From the NCBI RefSeq assembly GCF_024919275.1, contig NZ_JANWGH010000002.1:744001-808000 (forward strand): a stretch of DNA of 64,000 nt, given 5' to 3'. Source of the DNA: Algoriphagus limi. Its GTDB lineage: Bacteria; Bacteroidota; Bacteroidia; Cytophagales; Cyclobacteriaceae. The position numbers and the translations under genes were made by a program. This document shows, piece by piece, positions 25,733 to 34,400 of the stretch (positions are counted from its first letter, which is position 1; each line of letters opens with the position of its first letter). The notes below the pieces were generated by a model, which made no database searches, had not been told where the DNA came from, and worked only from the letters and a program-made list of their open reading frames with translations.

Positions 25733-25753
25733 AAAGAGGCGAAGGCCTCTTTT
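25726..25753 (-). terminator. Rho-independent terminator of the MoxR/vWA operon
   Basis: AAAAGAGGC (25732-25740) and GCCTCTTTT (25745-25753) form a perfect 9-bp stem with a 4-nt loop. On the minus strand it ends in TTTTTTGC, 69 nt after the MoxR stop. Confidence 0.85.
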
Positions 25754-25821
25754 CTTGATTATAGGAAATTGTGAGTGAATACACTCAATTTGGTAATAAT
25801 GGAGGTATTTGATCCTTTCTA

Positions 25822-27345
25822 TTACAAATCGTCCTCGTCAAAATCTTCCTCTTCACTCATTCCCATGTTGAACATGGAGCTGAATAGATCTCTAAACTGC
25901 AAGCCTGTGTCGAGGAGTTTCTTGCTGAGTTGTGAGTATTCTGCAAGGCCATGCAAGGCAAATTCCATAAAGAATTCCTTCTCTTTTTCTGGCAGATTTT
26001 TGACCATACCAGTGACCACTGCTTCCAATCCAGGGACTTCATGAAGAGCTTTTTTGTATTCTTTGTCCGATTGGGAGGCTAGAATATCCAGTTCATTTCC
26101 TTCACCAAACCAAGCCAAAGGAATCACATAGGGATTTCCTTCTTTGGATTTCTTCTTTTGTTCCGGTGAAGGGAAATAATTGACAAACTGACTTCGAATT
26201 GCTTTTCCTATCAAGTTATATGCGACTAATCCAGCTCCTTCCTGTTCACCTTCGTAGACTAGTTCAACTTTTCCAGTGATAGCAGGAATCACCCCAATTA
26301 AATCAGCGATTCGAACAACCGTATTTTCTTCTCCATTGAGGTAGAGCCTGCGTTCTGCTGCAGAAATCAGATTTTCAAACGCTGAAATAGTCAAACGGGC
26401 AGAAACCCCACTTTTTTCATCTACATATTCAGAACCACGAGCTTCGATGGCGATTTGCTCGATCAAATCACGCATCAATTCCGGTACATGAATTTTATCT
26501 ACAGGCTTACCTTCCAAATTGGCTTCTTGTGCGGTGATTTTTTTCCCGATTTCGATGCTTTTTGGATAGTGTGTGATGATCTGACTTTCGATTCTGTCTT
26601 TCAGAGGAGTCACGATGCTACCCCGGTTGGTGTAATCTTCCGGGTTGGCAGTAAAGACAAATTGAATATCCAAAGGCAACCGCAATTTGAAACCTCGAAT
26701 CTGAATGTCCCCTTCCTGCAAAATATTGAATAGAGCTACCTGAATTCTCGCCTGTAAATCTGGCAATTCGTTGATCACGAAGATGGATCGGTGAGAGCGG
26801 GGTACTAAACCATAATGAATCACTCGCTCGTCATTGTAGCTAAGTTTTAATGTGGCCGCCTTGATCGGGTCCACATCTCCGATTAGGTCCGCTACGGATA
26901 CATCGGGAGTAGCCAACTTTTCAGTGTAGCGGTCATTTCTATGCCACCAAATGATAGGGGTATGATCCCCTTTTTCTTCAATCAGGTTTTTGGCAAAAGT
27001 GGACAATGGATTGAGTGGGTCATCATTCAATTCAGATCCATAAACCACCGGCACATATTCATCCAGCAATTGGGTCATCATTCGGGCTATACGGGTCTTG
27101 GCTTGTCCGCGAAGTCCGAGCAAATTGATATTGTGGCGTGATAAAATAGCCCGCTCAATATCCGGGATGACAGTATCTTCATAACCCCAGATTCCAGCAA
27201 AGACATTTTCCTTTTGTCTGATTTTTTGAATCAAATTATCCCGGAGTTCCTCTTTGATGGATTTGGGTTGATAGCCAGCCGCTTTCAGCTGACCAAGCGT
27301 TTTGATTTGGGTAAGTTCTTTTCCGCTTAGGTTTTGGTAGTCCAT
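25822..27345 (-). CDS. MoxR/Mg-chelatase-like AAA+ ATPase
   Basis: A 507-residue AAA+ ATPase of the MoxR/ChlI-like group that works with vWA-domain partners as a chaperone or cofactor-insertion machine. Walker A is GLRGQAKT (77-84). The Walker B-like strand is SIFVINELPDL, with Asn where Asp is usual but the catalytic Glu kept, and sensor 1 is FVFTANPEDYTNRG. The C-terminus is acidic (EEEDFDEDDL). It follows the vWA gene by 6 nt on the minus strand, an arrangement found widely for this family. No magnesium chelatase H subunit or pigment gene is nearby, so a chlorophyll role is excluded by context. The target complex is unknown. Confidence 0.88.
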   Translation of the reverse strand: MDYQNLSGKELTQIKTLGQLKAAGYQPKSIKEELRDNLIQKIRQKENVFAGIWGYEDTVIPDIERAILSRHNINLLGLRGQAKTRIARMMTQLLDEYVPVVYGSELNDDPLNPLSTFAKNLIEEKGDHTPIIWWHRNDRYTEKLATPDVSVADLIGDVDPIKAATLKLSYNDERVIHYGLVPRSHRSIFVINELPDLQARIQVALFNILQEGDIQIRGFKLRLPLDIQFVFTANPEDYTNRGSIVTPLKDRIESQIITHYPKSIEIGKKITAQEANLEGKPVDKIHVPELMRDLIEQIAIEARGSEYVDEKSGVSARLTISAFENLISAAERRLYLNGEENTVVRIADLIGVIPAITGKVELVYEGEQEGAGLVAYNLIGKAIRSQFVNYFPSPEQKKKSKEGNPYVIPLAWFGEGNELDILASQSDKEYKKALHEVPGLEAVVTGMVKNLPEKEKEFFMEFALHGLAEYSQLSKKLLDTGLQFRDLFSSMFNMGMSEEEDFDEDDL

Positions 27346-27351
27346 AAGGTA

Positions 27352-28452
27352 TTAAAAGCGTTTAGTTCTATTTCGTCTGTAATCTTCAAAAATCAAATCC
27401 CCCAGCCCTTTCAGGCTGCTGTAATAGGCGTTCCCATTATTCACTTTGGTAAATTCCTTCACAAACTCCTTGAGATAAGGATCCGAAGCAATCATGAATG
27501 TGGTTACTGGGATTTTTAGCTTTCGACATTGTGCAGCCAGTTTGAGTGTTTCATTCAAAATTTTGCTGTCGATGCCAAATGCGTTTTTGTAGTATTTGAT
27601 TCCTACTTTCAGGCAGGTAGGTTTCCCATCCGTGATCATAAAGATCTGCTTGTTGGGATTTTTTCTTCGTCTCAATAAATCCATCGCCAATTCTAAACCT
27701 GCGACGGTATTGGTATGATAGGGGCCTACTTGTAGGTAGGGTAAATCTTTGATTTCGATCTGCCAGGCATCATTTCCAAAGACGATTACGTCAAGCGTGT
27801 CCTTTGGATAGCGGGTTTTGATCAATTCAGCCAAAGCCATGGCTACTTTTTTGGCAGGGGTGATGCGATCCTCTCCGTATAAAATCATAGAGTGGGAAAT
27901 ATCGATCATCAATACCGTGGAAGTCTGGGAGCGATATTCTTGCTCGACTACTTCCAGATCATTTTCGGTTAATAAATAGTCTCCCGAAAGACCGTGATTA
28001 GCTTGGGCATTTCTCAGGGAATCAGTCAGAGCTATTTGATCTAAATTGTCACCGAATTCATAGGCACGACGATCACTTCCTTTTTCATCACCCGGACCTG
28101 AATGGGTGGTTTTATGCTGTCCAGATTTTCCTCGCTTGAGCTTGCCAAAGATTTCTTCCAAAGCAGATTTTCGAATGGTTTGCTCTGCTTTTCCGGTGAT
28201 TTTGAACTCACCTTTTTGATTTTCTTCGGTTAGGTATCCTTTTGATTTGAGATCTTCAATGAAGTCCCCGATGCCATAATTTGGGTTGGTGAGATTATAT
28301 CGCTTATCCAGATTGCTCAACCAATTCAAAGTCTCTGCTACATCCCCACCCGTCATGGTCACGAGTTGCAGGAAAATATTCAGCAAATTCTCGAAGGTGT
28401 TTTTCTCCGGATCCTGTGGGGGTACGTACTGAGTGAACCGAAATCCTTTCAT
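27352..28452 (-). CDS. von Willebrand factor A domain protein, partner of MoxR-like ATPase
   Basis: A 366-residue protein with an N-terminal helical region, a charged linker (KLKRGKSGQHKTTHSG) and a C-terminal vWA domain. The metal-ion-dependent adhesion site DISHS is at about 184-188, with the later MITDGKPT loop. BchD-type proteins of this kind deliver substrates to a MoxR/BchI-like ring; the adjacent gene encodes that ring. No signal peptide or membrane helix, so cytoplasmic. The start at 28452 (MKGFRFTQYVPP) is preferred over 28500 because the 16 extra residues look non-conserved and would leave only 12 nt to the divergent gene at 28513. Confidence 0.87.
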   Translation of the reverse strand: MKGFRFTQYVPPQDPEKNTFENLLNIFLQLVTMTGGDVAETLNWLSNLDKRYNLTNPNYGIGDFIEDLKSKGYLTEENQKGEFKITGKAEQTIRKSALEEIFGKLKRGKSGQHKTTHSGPGDEKGSDRRAYEFGDNLDQIALTDSLRNAQANHGLSGDYLLTENDLEVVEQEYRSQTSTVLMIDISHSMILYGEDRITPAKKVAMALAELIKTRYPKDTLDVIVFGNDAWQIEIKDLPYLQVGPYHTNTVAGLELAMDLLRRRKNPNKQIFMITDGKPTCLKVGIKYYKNAFGIDSKILNETLKLAAQCRKLKIPVTTFMIASDPYLKEFVKEFTKVNNGNAYYSSLKGLGDLIFEDYRRNRTKRF

Positions 28453-28512
28453 ATTGGGTTTAACAAGAGGGAGGCTTGATGAGTTTACCTGAAAAGACAA
28501 TTTATTCTAAAA

Positions 28513-28740
28513 ATGAGAAACTATGAATTTGCAGTCGGATTTGTCACAGGTGCTTTGATCATCTTTGTGACTCTTATTCAGCTGAATGTGGCCTTGCCCT
28601 TGATTTGGTTGTTGTTTATTGCCGGGCCTTTCTTGGTACTATGGATGGTATGGACGGTTTTGATTGCTCCCATTCAAATTGAGGAAACTTTCGAAGAACA
28701 ATGGTATCAGGACAGGCCGGATATGCGGAGATCTGAATAA
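28513..28740 (+). CDS. Small two-helix membrane protein
   Basis: A 75-residue protein with two hydrophobic helices (about 8-26 and 29-52) joined by a short turn, and an acidic/polar C-terminal tail (EETFEEQWYQDRPDMRRSE). I do not recognise a family. It is divergent from the vWA gene and 18 nt upstream of queG, so it may share a transcript with queG and corA. The regular helix pattern and clean spacing support a real gene. Confidence 0.65.
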   Translation: MRNYEFAVGFVTGALIIFVTLIQLNVALPLIWLLFIAGPFLVLWMVWTVLIAPIQIEETFEEQWYQDRPDMRRSE

Positions 28741-28758
28741 AATCTTAATTTCGGCTTG

Positions 28759-29700
28759 ATGAGTTCAGCCGATCAGCATACTGCTATACTTAAAAAAATT
28801 GCCCGTCAATTGGGCTTTGATTTTTGTGGGATTGCTAAAGCAGAATTTTTAGAAGAAGAAGCTCCCCGATTAGAGGAATGGCTGAATCGAAACTATCAAG
28901 GACAGATGTCCTATTTGGCGAATCACTTTGATAAGCGCCTAGACCCGACTAAGCTTGTCCCTGGGGCAAAAACAGTGCTTTCCCTGATTTACAATTACTA
29001 TCCCGAAAAGAAACTCCCTGAAAATCCTGATTCTATCAAACTTGCCAAATATGCCTATGGAGAGGATTATCATTTGGTAATCAAAGAAAAGCTGAAGACA
29101 TTTTTGGAAATGCTCCGAGAGCAGATAGGTGAAATCGACGGGCGGGTTTTTGTGGACTCCGCACCCGTTATGGAGCGGCAATGGGCCCAAAAAGCTGGGT
29201 TGGGTTGGATTGGGAAAAACAGCCTTCTACTCAACCGAAAAATGGGAAGTTTTTTCTTTTTAGCAGAGTTGATTATCGATCTGGAAGCAACTCCTGACAG
29301 CCCTTTGGCGAAGGACTATTGTGGCACTTGTACCGCCTGCATCGATGCATGTCCTACGGATGCCATTGTGCAGCCTGGAGTGGTCGATGGATCTCGTTGT
29401 ATTTCCTATTTGACCATCGAATTAAAGGAAGCTATTCCTAACGAATTCAAGGGGCAACTAGAAAATTGGGCTTTTGGCTGCGATATCTGTCAGGATGTTT
29501 GCCCTTGGAATCGCTTTTCAAAACCCCATCAAGAACCTGCTTTTTTGCCCCATCCTGAGCTCGAGGAATTTACCAATCAGGACTGGATAGAGATGACGGA
29601 GGAAACCTTCCGGAAAGTTTTTAAAAAATCAGCCGTTAAGCGCACCAAATTTGCCGGACTGAAAAGAAATATCGAATTTATTAATTCAAACAAATCCTAA
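28759..29700 (+). CDS. queG: Epoxyqueuosine reductase
   Basis: QueG reduces epoxyqueuosine to queuosine at tRNA position 34, using cobalamin and two [4Fe-4S] clusters. The 313-residue protein has the DUF1730 N-terminal domain with [24 protein letters not shown], which contains the catalytic Asp. The ferredoxin-like cluster motifs are [12 protein letters not shown] and [11 protein letters not shown]. Length is slightly short of the E. coli enzyme, which carries extra C-terminal repeats. The start is ATG at 28759; a TTG just upstream (28756) gives one extra Met and is unlikely. It is followed 4 nt later by corA. Confidence 0.95.
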   Translation: MSSADQHTAILKKIARQLGFDFCGIAKAEFLEEEAPRLEEWLNRNYQGQMSYLANHFDKRLDPTKLVPGAKTVLSLIYNYYPEKKLPENPDSIKLAKYAYGEDYHLVIKEKLKTFLEMLREQIGEIDGRVFVDSAPVMERQWAQKAGLGWIGKNSLLLNRKMGSFFFLAELIIDLEATPDSPLAKDYCGTCTACIDACPTDAIVQPGVVDGSRCISYLTIELKEAIPNEFKGQLENWAFGCDICQDVCPWNRFSKPHQEPAFLPHPELEEFTNQDWIEMTEETFRKVFKKSAVKRTKFAGLKRNIEFINSNKS

Positions 29701-29704
29701 GCTC

Positions 29705-30811
29705 ATGCCCCGAAATTCGAGTCTGAAGCAGTTTCAAAAAATTTTTAAATCCAAGAAGAAAAAGAAACCTGCTCACAAAGTGGGTTTGCCTCCAGCAGCA
29801 TTAGTTTTTACAGGTGACCAAAAGCAGGAAGAGGTTTATATCAACTTGATCACTTATGACGAGGTGGATTTTTATGAGGAAAAGGTAAAACTCTCGCAGA
29901 TCGAGGAGCATTTAAAGCTTCAAAAAAAGGTGGTTTGGATAGATGTCATCGGTTTGCATGATGTCGAATTGTTGGAACAGATCGGGCATTTATTTGGAAT
30001 CCATAAGTTGACCTTGGAAGATATTCTCAATGTCAATCAACGGCCTAAAATGGAGGTATTTGAGGAGTATATTTTCACTACGCTTAAAATGATTCAGTGT
30101 GCAAGCCCAGAGTCACCAGTGGTGGATGAACAGGTGAGTTTTATATTGAAAAATAATGTCCTGATCACCTTTCAGGAAAAGAGCGGAGATGTTTTTCAGT
30201 TTGTCCGGGATCGATTGATGGATACCCAAAGGGCTATTCGAAAGCGAGGAACGGATTACTTGCTCTATGCCTTATTTGATGCCGTGGTTGACAATTACTT
30301 TGTGGTGATGGAAAATATTGGGGAGCGCATTGAGAATTTGGAATCTCAGGCCATGCTTGAGCCCGATAGCGAGACATTAAATTCCCTTTATCTGCAACGA
30401 AGGGAAATGATGGATCTGCGAAGGTCGGTATATCCGCTTCGGGAGGTAATTGGATCCTTTGATAAATATGCTGAGCATAAAATTTCCCCTGAGGTAAGGC
30501 CGTTTATTCGTGACTTGTATGAAAACACCATTCAAGTCATCGAAACCATGGAAGTTTTTCGCGATATGTCCTCAGGTGTTTTGGACCTCTACATGAACAG
30601 CCTTTCCAATCGAATGAACAATGTGATGAAAGTGCTGACAGTTATTTCCACTATTTTCATCCCTATGACATTCGTGGCAGGGGTATATGGAATGAATTTC
30701 AGGCATATGCCTGAATTGAATTGGGAGTATGGTTATTTCGTAACTCTGGGGGTGATGGGAGTCATGGCCCTAGGTATGGTTATTTATTTCTTGAGGAAAA
30801 AATGGCTTTAA
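29705..30811 (+). CDS. corA: Magnesium/cobalt transporter CorA
   Basis: CorA forms a pentameric inner-membrane channel for Mg2+ and Co2+. The 368-residue protein has the large cytoplasmic alpha/beta and helical domain, the long stalk helix, TM1 ending in the signature YGMNF, and TM2 near the C-terminus (YFVTLGVMGVMALGMVIYFL) followed by basic residues. The N-terminus carries a lysine-rich stretch (FKSKKKKKPAHK). It directly follows queG and its 3' end overlaps the convergent nadC by 4 nt. Family assignment is firm. Confidence 0.95.
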   Translation: MPRNSSLKQFQKIFKSKKKKKPAHKVGLPPAALVFTGDQKQEEVYINLITYDEVDFYEEKVKLSQIEEHLKLQKKVVWIDVIGLHDVELLEQIGHLFGIHKLTLEDILNVNQRPKMEVFEEYIFTTLKMIQCASPESPVVDEQVSFILKNNVLITFQEKSGDVFQFVRDRLMDTQRAIRKRGTDYLLYALFDAVVDNYFVVMENIGERIENLESQAMLEPDSETLNSLYLQRREMMDLRRSVYPLREVIGSFDKYAEHKISPEVRPFIRDLYENTIQVIETMEVFRDMSSGVLDLYMNSLSNRMNNVMKVLTVISTIFIPMTFVAGVYGMNFRHMPELNWEYGYFVTLGVMGVMALGMVIYFLRKKWL

Positions 30812-31665
30812 AATGCTTTTAAGCTGATATCCATACTGCTCACAGAATGGGTCAAAGCTCCCATGGAAATATAATCTACTCCGCATTCAGCCACTGCTGC
30901 TAAAGTATCTTCCGTAATTCCCCCTGATGCTTCGATTCCCATTTTTCCATCGATCAGTTCCACAGCTTTTCGCATGGTGTCGTAGTCCATATTGTCGAGC
31001 ATGATATAATCCACACCTCCTACTTCCAACACCTCAGCGACCTCATCTAGGTTTCGGGTTTCCACTTCAATTTTTAAATTAAGCTGGTTTTCCTGAAGGT
31101 ATTTTTGGGTATTTCGGATGGCATTTTTGATGCCTCCGGCAAAATCCACATGATTGTCCTTCAGCATGATCATGTCATAGAGAGCAAATCGGTGATTTAC
31201 ACCTCCTCCGATGAGTACGGCCCATTTTTCAAGCAACCGGAAATTAGGAGTAGTCTTCCGGGTGTCCATCAGGCGAGCCTTGGTGTGAAGGATTTTTTGA
31301 GTTAGTCGGTGGGTCTTAGTAGCAATCCCGCTCATACGCTGCATGCAGTTTAAGACTAAGCGCTCTGACGAAAGAATGGAAGCAGCAGGTCCTTTTACCT
31401 CCAAACCGATATCTCCAAATTTTACTAAATCCCCATCCTTTTTGAACAAAGTGACTTCCAAACGAGGATCGAAGGTTTTAAAAATTCGCTCCGCCAATTC
31501 AACCCCGGCTAGGATTCCATCCCCTTTGATTAAAAGTTTTGCTTGTCCTTGAGTATCCGGTGAGAATGCAGATAGAGAAGAATAATCTCCAGGACCGATA
31601 TCTTCAGCAAAAGCTGCTTGGATAAAGGCATCAAGGGCTGAATCAGTCAAATAGGATGGTTTCAT
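30808..31665 (-). CDS. nadC: Nicotinate-nucleotide pyrophosphorylase (carboxylating)
   Basis: NadC converts quinolinate and PRPP to nicotinate mononucleotide in de novo NAD synthesis. The 285-residue protein has the family length. Conserved active-site segments are ERLVLNCMQRMSGIAT, DTRKTTPNFRLLEKWAV, GGGVNHR and MLKDNH, plus IMLDNM and EASGGI of the phosphoribosyl-binding barrel. nadA and nadB are not in the window. Downstream of a DUF4783 gene on the same strand, 54 nt away, and convergent with corA with a 4-nt overlap. Confidence 0.96.
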   Translation of the reverse strand: MKPSYLTDSALDAFIQAAFAEDIGPGDYSSLSAFSPDTQGQAKLLIKGDGILAGVELAERIFKTFDPRLEVTLFKKDGDLVKFGDIGLEVKGPAASILSSERLVLNCMQRMSGIATKTHRLTQKILHTKARLMDTRKTTPNFRLLEKWAVLIGGGVNHRFALYDMIMLKDNHVDFAGGIKNAIRNTQKYLQENQLNLKIEVETRNLDEVAEVLEVGGVDYIMLDNMDYDTMRKAVELIDGKMGIEASGGITEDTLAAVAECGVDYISMGALTHSVSSMDISLKAF

Positions 31666-31719
31666 GCCACAAAAATAGGCATCTTGGAAGGTTTACGTTC
31701 CCTTTTTTCCAAAAATCAC

Positions 31720-32115
31720 TCAGGCTTTAACAAAGCCCAAGCTGTAAACCTCAATCTGAGAGTTTTGCTGATTGATTTTAATAAAGACCTTGTAATTGGT
31801 CTGACCGCTCTGATATTCTCCAATATAGGAGCTTATGCTTGGGTTGTTTTCACTTCTAAAAACGACTTGAAAACTAACCGGAGGGTTCTTTTTGAAAAAG
31901 TCGCGTAAAACCAATTCGGCCTGATTTTTTGAGAAATCTCCCTGCTGTCCATTGATGTTAAGGGAGATGCTATTTCCGAAATAGCGAGCCAGTTCACTAC
32001 TCGATCCCGAATCGATTGCTACGATTACCGGATCGATAGAATCCATGCTTTTGGGTGTGTCCATAGGGGAAACCCAAAAGGTGAGGAAGAAAAGTAATAG
32101 TTTAAATCCAGTCAT
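31720..32115 (-). CDS. DUF4783 domain protein, exported
   Basis: A 131-residue protein with an N-terminal signal-like helix (MTGFKLLLFFLTFWVS) and an NTF2-like alpha/beta body typical of DUF4783 in Bacteroidota (VIVAIDSGSSSELARYF, VLRDFFKKNPP, GEYQSGQTNYKVFIKI). Function is unknown. DUF4783 genes are often found next to nadC in this phylum, as here. The start at 32115 is used; the frame is open to 32133, adding six residues before the signal. Confidence 0.82.
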   Translation of the reverse strand: MTGFKLLLFFLTFWVSPMDTPKSMDSIDPVIVAIDSGSSSELARYFGNSISLNINGQQGDFSKNQAELVLRDFFKKNPPVSFQVVFRSENNPSISSYIGEYQSGQTNYKVFIKINQQNSQIEVYSLGFVKA

Positions 32116-32239
32116 CGGCCCTCGAATAGACAAATACTAAGCCAAAAAAGCTGTACATCCTTGATTTTTTGTCCTCCATGAAAAAAAGTGAAAATCAAGT
32201 AAAGAAGTCGCTTCGAAAGGTCAATGGTAAGAAAAGTAA

Positions 32240-32247
32240 TATATTTG
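32240..32247 (+). promoter_or_regulatory. Promoter -7 box directly before gpmI
   Basis: TATATTTG matches TAnnTTTG exactly and ends 4 nt before the ATG of gpmI. With the -7 box centred at -7, transcription would start within a base or two of the start codon, giving a leaderless or near-leaderless mRNA. No clear -33 TTTG. Confidence 0.55.
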
Positions 32248-32251
32248 CGAC

Positions 32252-33775
32252 ATGGAAAAGAATGTACTTTTAATGATTTTGGATGGCTGGGGAATTGCAA
32301 CCAATCCAGCCGTGTCAGCCATTGACAAAGCCAAAACTCCTTATGTAGATAGTCTCTACGAAAAATACCCACATGCTACTTTGGAGGCTTCTGGTCTCGC
32401 AGTGGGTTTGCCGGAAGGCCAAATGGGAAATTCTGAAGTTGGTCATATGAATATCGGGGCTGGTAGAGTAGTCTATCAAGACCTTGTAAAAATCAATCAG
32501 GCAGTTGAAAATGGAGAGCTAAATCAGCATCCTATTCTTACTGAGGCATTTGAAAAAGTAAAATCAAATAAGAAAAAAGTACACTTTATCGGCTTGGTTT
32601 CCGACGGAGGTGTTCATGCTCATATCAATCATTTAAAAGGTCTATGTGATGCTGCTCATTTCCATGGATTGGAGAATGTTTTTGTGCATGCCTTTACTGA
32701 TGGACGTGATACTGATCCCAAAAGTGGAGCTGGATTTTTGGCGGAGTTGGAAGAGCACATGGCAAAATCCACTGGCAAAATTGCTTCGGTAGTGGGCCGT
32801 TATTATGCCATGGATCGTGACAATCGTTGGGAACGTGTGAAATTGGCCTATGATGCCATGGTCCATGGAGAGGGAGAGAAGTCTAAAAATATTCAGGCCG
32901 CGATAAAGAAATCCTATGAAAATAATGTGACGGACGAATTTATCCGCCCTATCATTCATGTTGGTGCTGACAATAAACCTTTGGCTACCATTGACAATGG
33001 AGATATGGTGGTTTGCTTCAACTTCCGAACAGACCGCGGACGGGAAATCACTCAGGTCCTTACCCAGCGCGATTTCGAGGATTTCAATATGAAGAAGTTG
33101 GATTTGGATTACATCACTTTTACTAACTACGATGATACTTTTAAGGGAGTGAAAGTTTTGTTTGAAAAAGACAACTTGAAGAATACGCTTGGAGAGGTTT
33201 TGGCGAATGCTCATAAGAAACAGATCCGTATCGCTGAAACTGAAAAATATCCACACGTTACCTTTTTCTTTTCCGGAGGACGCGAAAAGGAATTTGAGGG
33301 AGAAAGCCGAATCCTTTGTCCTTCTCCAAAAGTAGCTACCTATGATCTCAAGCCTGAAATGAGCGCATACGAGATCGCTTCCAAGATCAATCCGGAATTC
33401 AAGAAAAAGTCAGCGAATTTCATTTGCCTTAATTTTGCAAATGCGGATATGGTGGGTCACACCGGAGACTTTGAAGCTGCGGTGAAAGCCTGTGAAGCAG
33501 TGGATGAATGTGCAAAAAGTGTGATTGATACAGCACTCGAAAATGACTACACAATAATCGTCATTGCGGATCATGGTAACTCAGATGTCATGATCAACGA
33601 AGATGGCACACCAAATACGGCACATACTACGAATTTGGTGCCTTTCATTATGGTCGATAAGCATGACCGATTCACACTAAAAAATGGAAAACTAGGGGAT
33701 TTAGCGCCTACAATTCTAAAATTGATGGGTGTGGAAATTCCAAAAGAAATGACCGGACACATTTTGATAAGCTGA
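32252..33775 (+). CDS. gpmI: 2,3-bisphosphoglycerate-independent phosphoglycerate mutase
   Basis: GpmI interconverts 3- and 2-phosphoglycerate in glycolysis, using two Mn2+ ions and a phosphoserine. The 507-residue protein has the alkaline-phosphatase-like start MILDGWG, the serine nucleophile in MGNSEVGHMNIGAG, substrate-binding HAFTDGRDTDP and GRYYAMDRDNRWERV, and the metal-binding ADHGNSD and NTAHTTN near the C-terminus. All are intact and length is normal. The stop codon overlaps the start of a lipoprotein gene (TGATG). Confidence 0.97.
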   Translation: MEKNVLLMILDGWGIATNPAVSAIDKAKTPYVDSLYEKYPHATLEASGLAVGLPEGQMGNSEVGHMNIGAGRVVYQDLVKINQAVENGELNQHPILTEAFEKVKSNKKKVHFIGLVSDGGVHAHINHLKGLCDAAHFHGLENVFVHAFTDGRDTDPKSGAGFLAELEEHMAKSTGKIASVVGRYYAMDRDNRWERVKLAYDAMVHGEGEKSKNIQAAIKKSYENNVTDEFIRPIIHVGADNKPLATIDNGDMVVCFNFRTDRGREITQVLTQRDFEDFNMKKLDLDYITFTNYDDTFKGVKVLFEKDNLKNTLGEVLANAHKKQIRIAETEKYPHVTFFFSGGREKEFEGESRILCPSPKVATYDLKPEMSAYEIASKINPEFKKKSANFICLNFANADMVGHTGDFEAAVKACEAVDECAKSVIDTALENDYTIIVIADHGNSDVMINEDGTPNTAHTTNLVPFIMVDKHDRFTLKNGKLGDLAPTILKLMGVEIPKEMTGHILIS

Positions 33776-34344
33776 TGAAAATCAACCTATTATTTCTTTT
33801 CGGAGCCTTTTTGTTTTTATTTTCTTCCTGTGAAAATGCCCCTGGAATTGCAAAGCCAGGGAAATTAGATCCTTTGCCTTATTACGATGTCAGCGGATTT
33901 ATTGAAGCTGAGATTGGAAAAATGAATGGGGAAAAGGTCATCAAATCCACCCGCATAAACGGGAAAGAAGAAAGTGTGGAAGTCACGCTTTCACAAGAAG
34001 AGTGGCGGGAGGAATTGGATGCCTTTTTTCGGGCGGATATCAATAAACCATCTCTGGTGAGCTCCTACACCACCGAGCTTCAGGGGGATATCTTGATTCA
34101 TCGCCTGAAGCCCGAAGCAAAAAATTCGGTACAGGAAATCCGTGTGCGGATTATCGATGATAGACCTATTTGGTTGACCTTCAGTATCGCCAAGGAAAGC
34201 ATGTTTTATACTTCCTATGTCTTGGGAGAGGTTTATTTGAATCAGCGCACCCAAAAAATCGATCATTATGCGATCGAAACAACGCAGAAGATCTGGTTTT
34301 TGAGTCCTAACAACATGCGTGTCAAAGGGGCGGTTATACCTTGA
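33775..34344 (+). CDS. Lipoprotein of unknown function downstream of gpmI
   Basis: A 189-residue predicted lipoprotein. The signal peptide MKINLLFLFGAFLFLFSSC ends in a lipobox with the modified Cys at 19. The mature part is a mixed alpha/beta domain without a motif I recognise; VTLSQEEWREELDAFFRADINKP and VRIIDDRPIWLTFSI look like a beta-rich fold. It overlaps the gpmI stop by one base (TGATG), so it is probably co-expressed. It ends at a strong bidirectional terminator. Confidence 0.75.
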   Translation: MKINLLFLFGAFLFLFSSCENAPGIAKPGKLDPLPYYDVSGFIEAEIGKMNGEKVIKSTRINGKEESVEVTLSQEEWREELDAFFRADINKPSLVSSYTTELQGDILIHRLKPEAKNSVQEIRVRIIDDRPIWLTFSIAKESMFYTSYVLGEVYLNQRTQKIDHYAIETTQKIWFLSPNNMRVKGAVIP

Positions 34345-34362
34345 TGATTTTTAGGTAATAAA

Positions 34363-34400
34363 GAAAAAACGCCGGTCATCAATTTGACCGGCGTTTTTTT
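34363..34400. terminator. Bidirectional terminator between lipoprotein and amidase genes
   Basis: ACGCCGGTCA (34369-34378) and TGACCGGCGT (34385-34394) form a perfect 10-bp stem with a 6-nt loop. A-rich sequence on the left and seven T on the right allow termination from both convergent genes. Confidence 0.9.

Noticed and set aside
32112..32372. Minus-strand open frame across the gpmI start
   Set aside because: Antisense to the well-conserved gpmI N-terminus, with no recognisable features.
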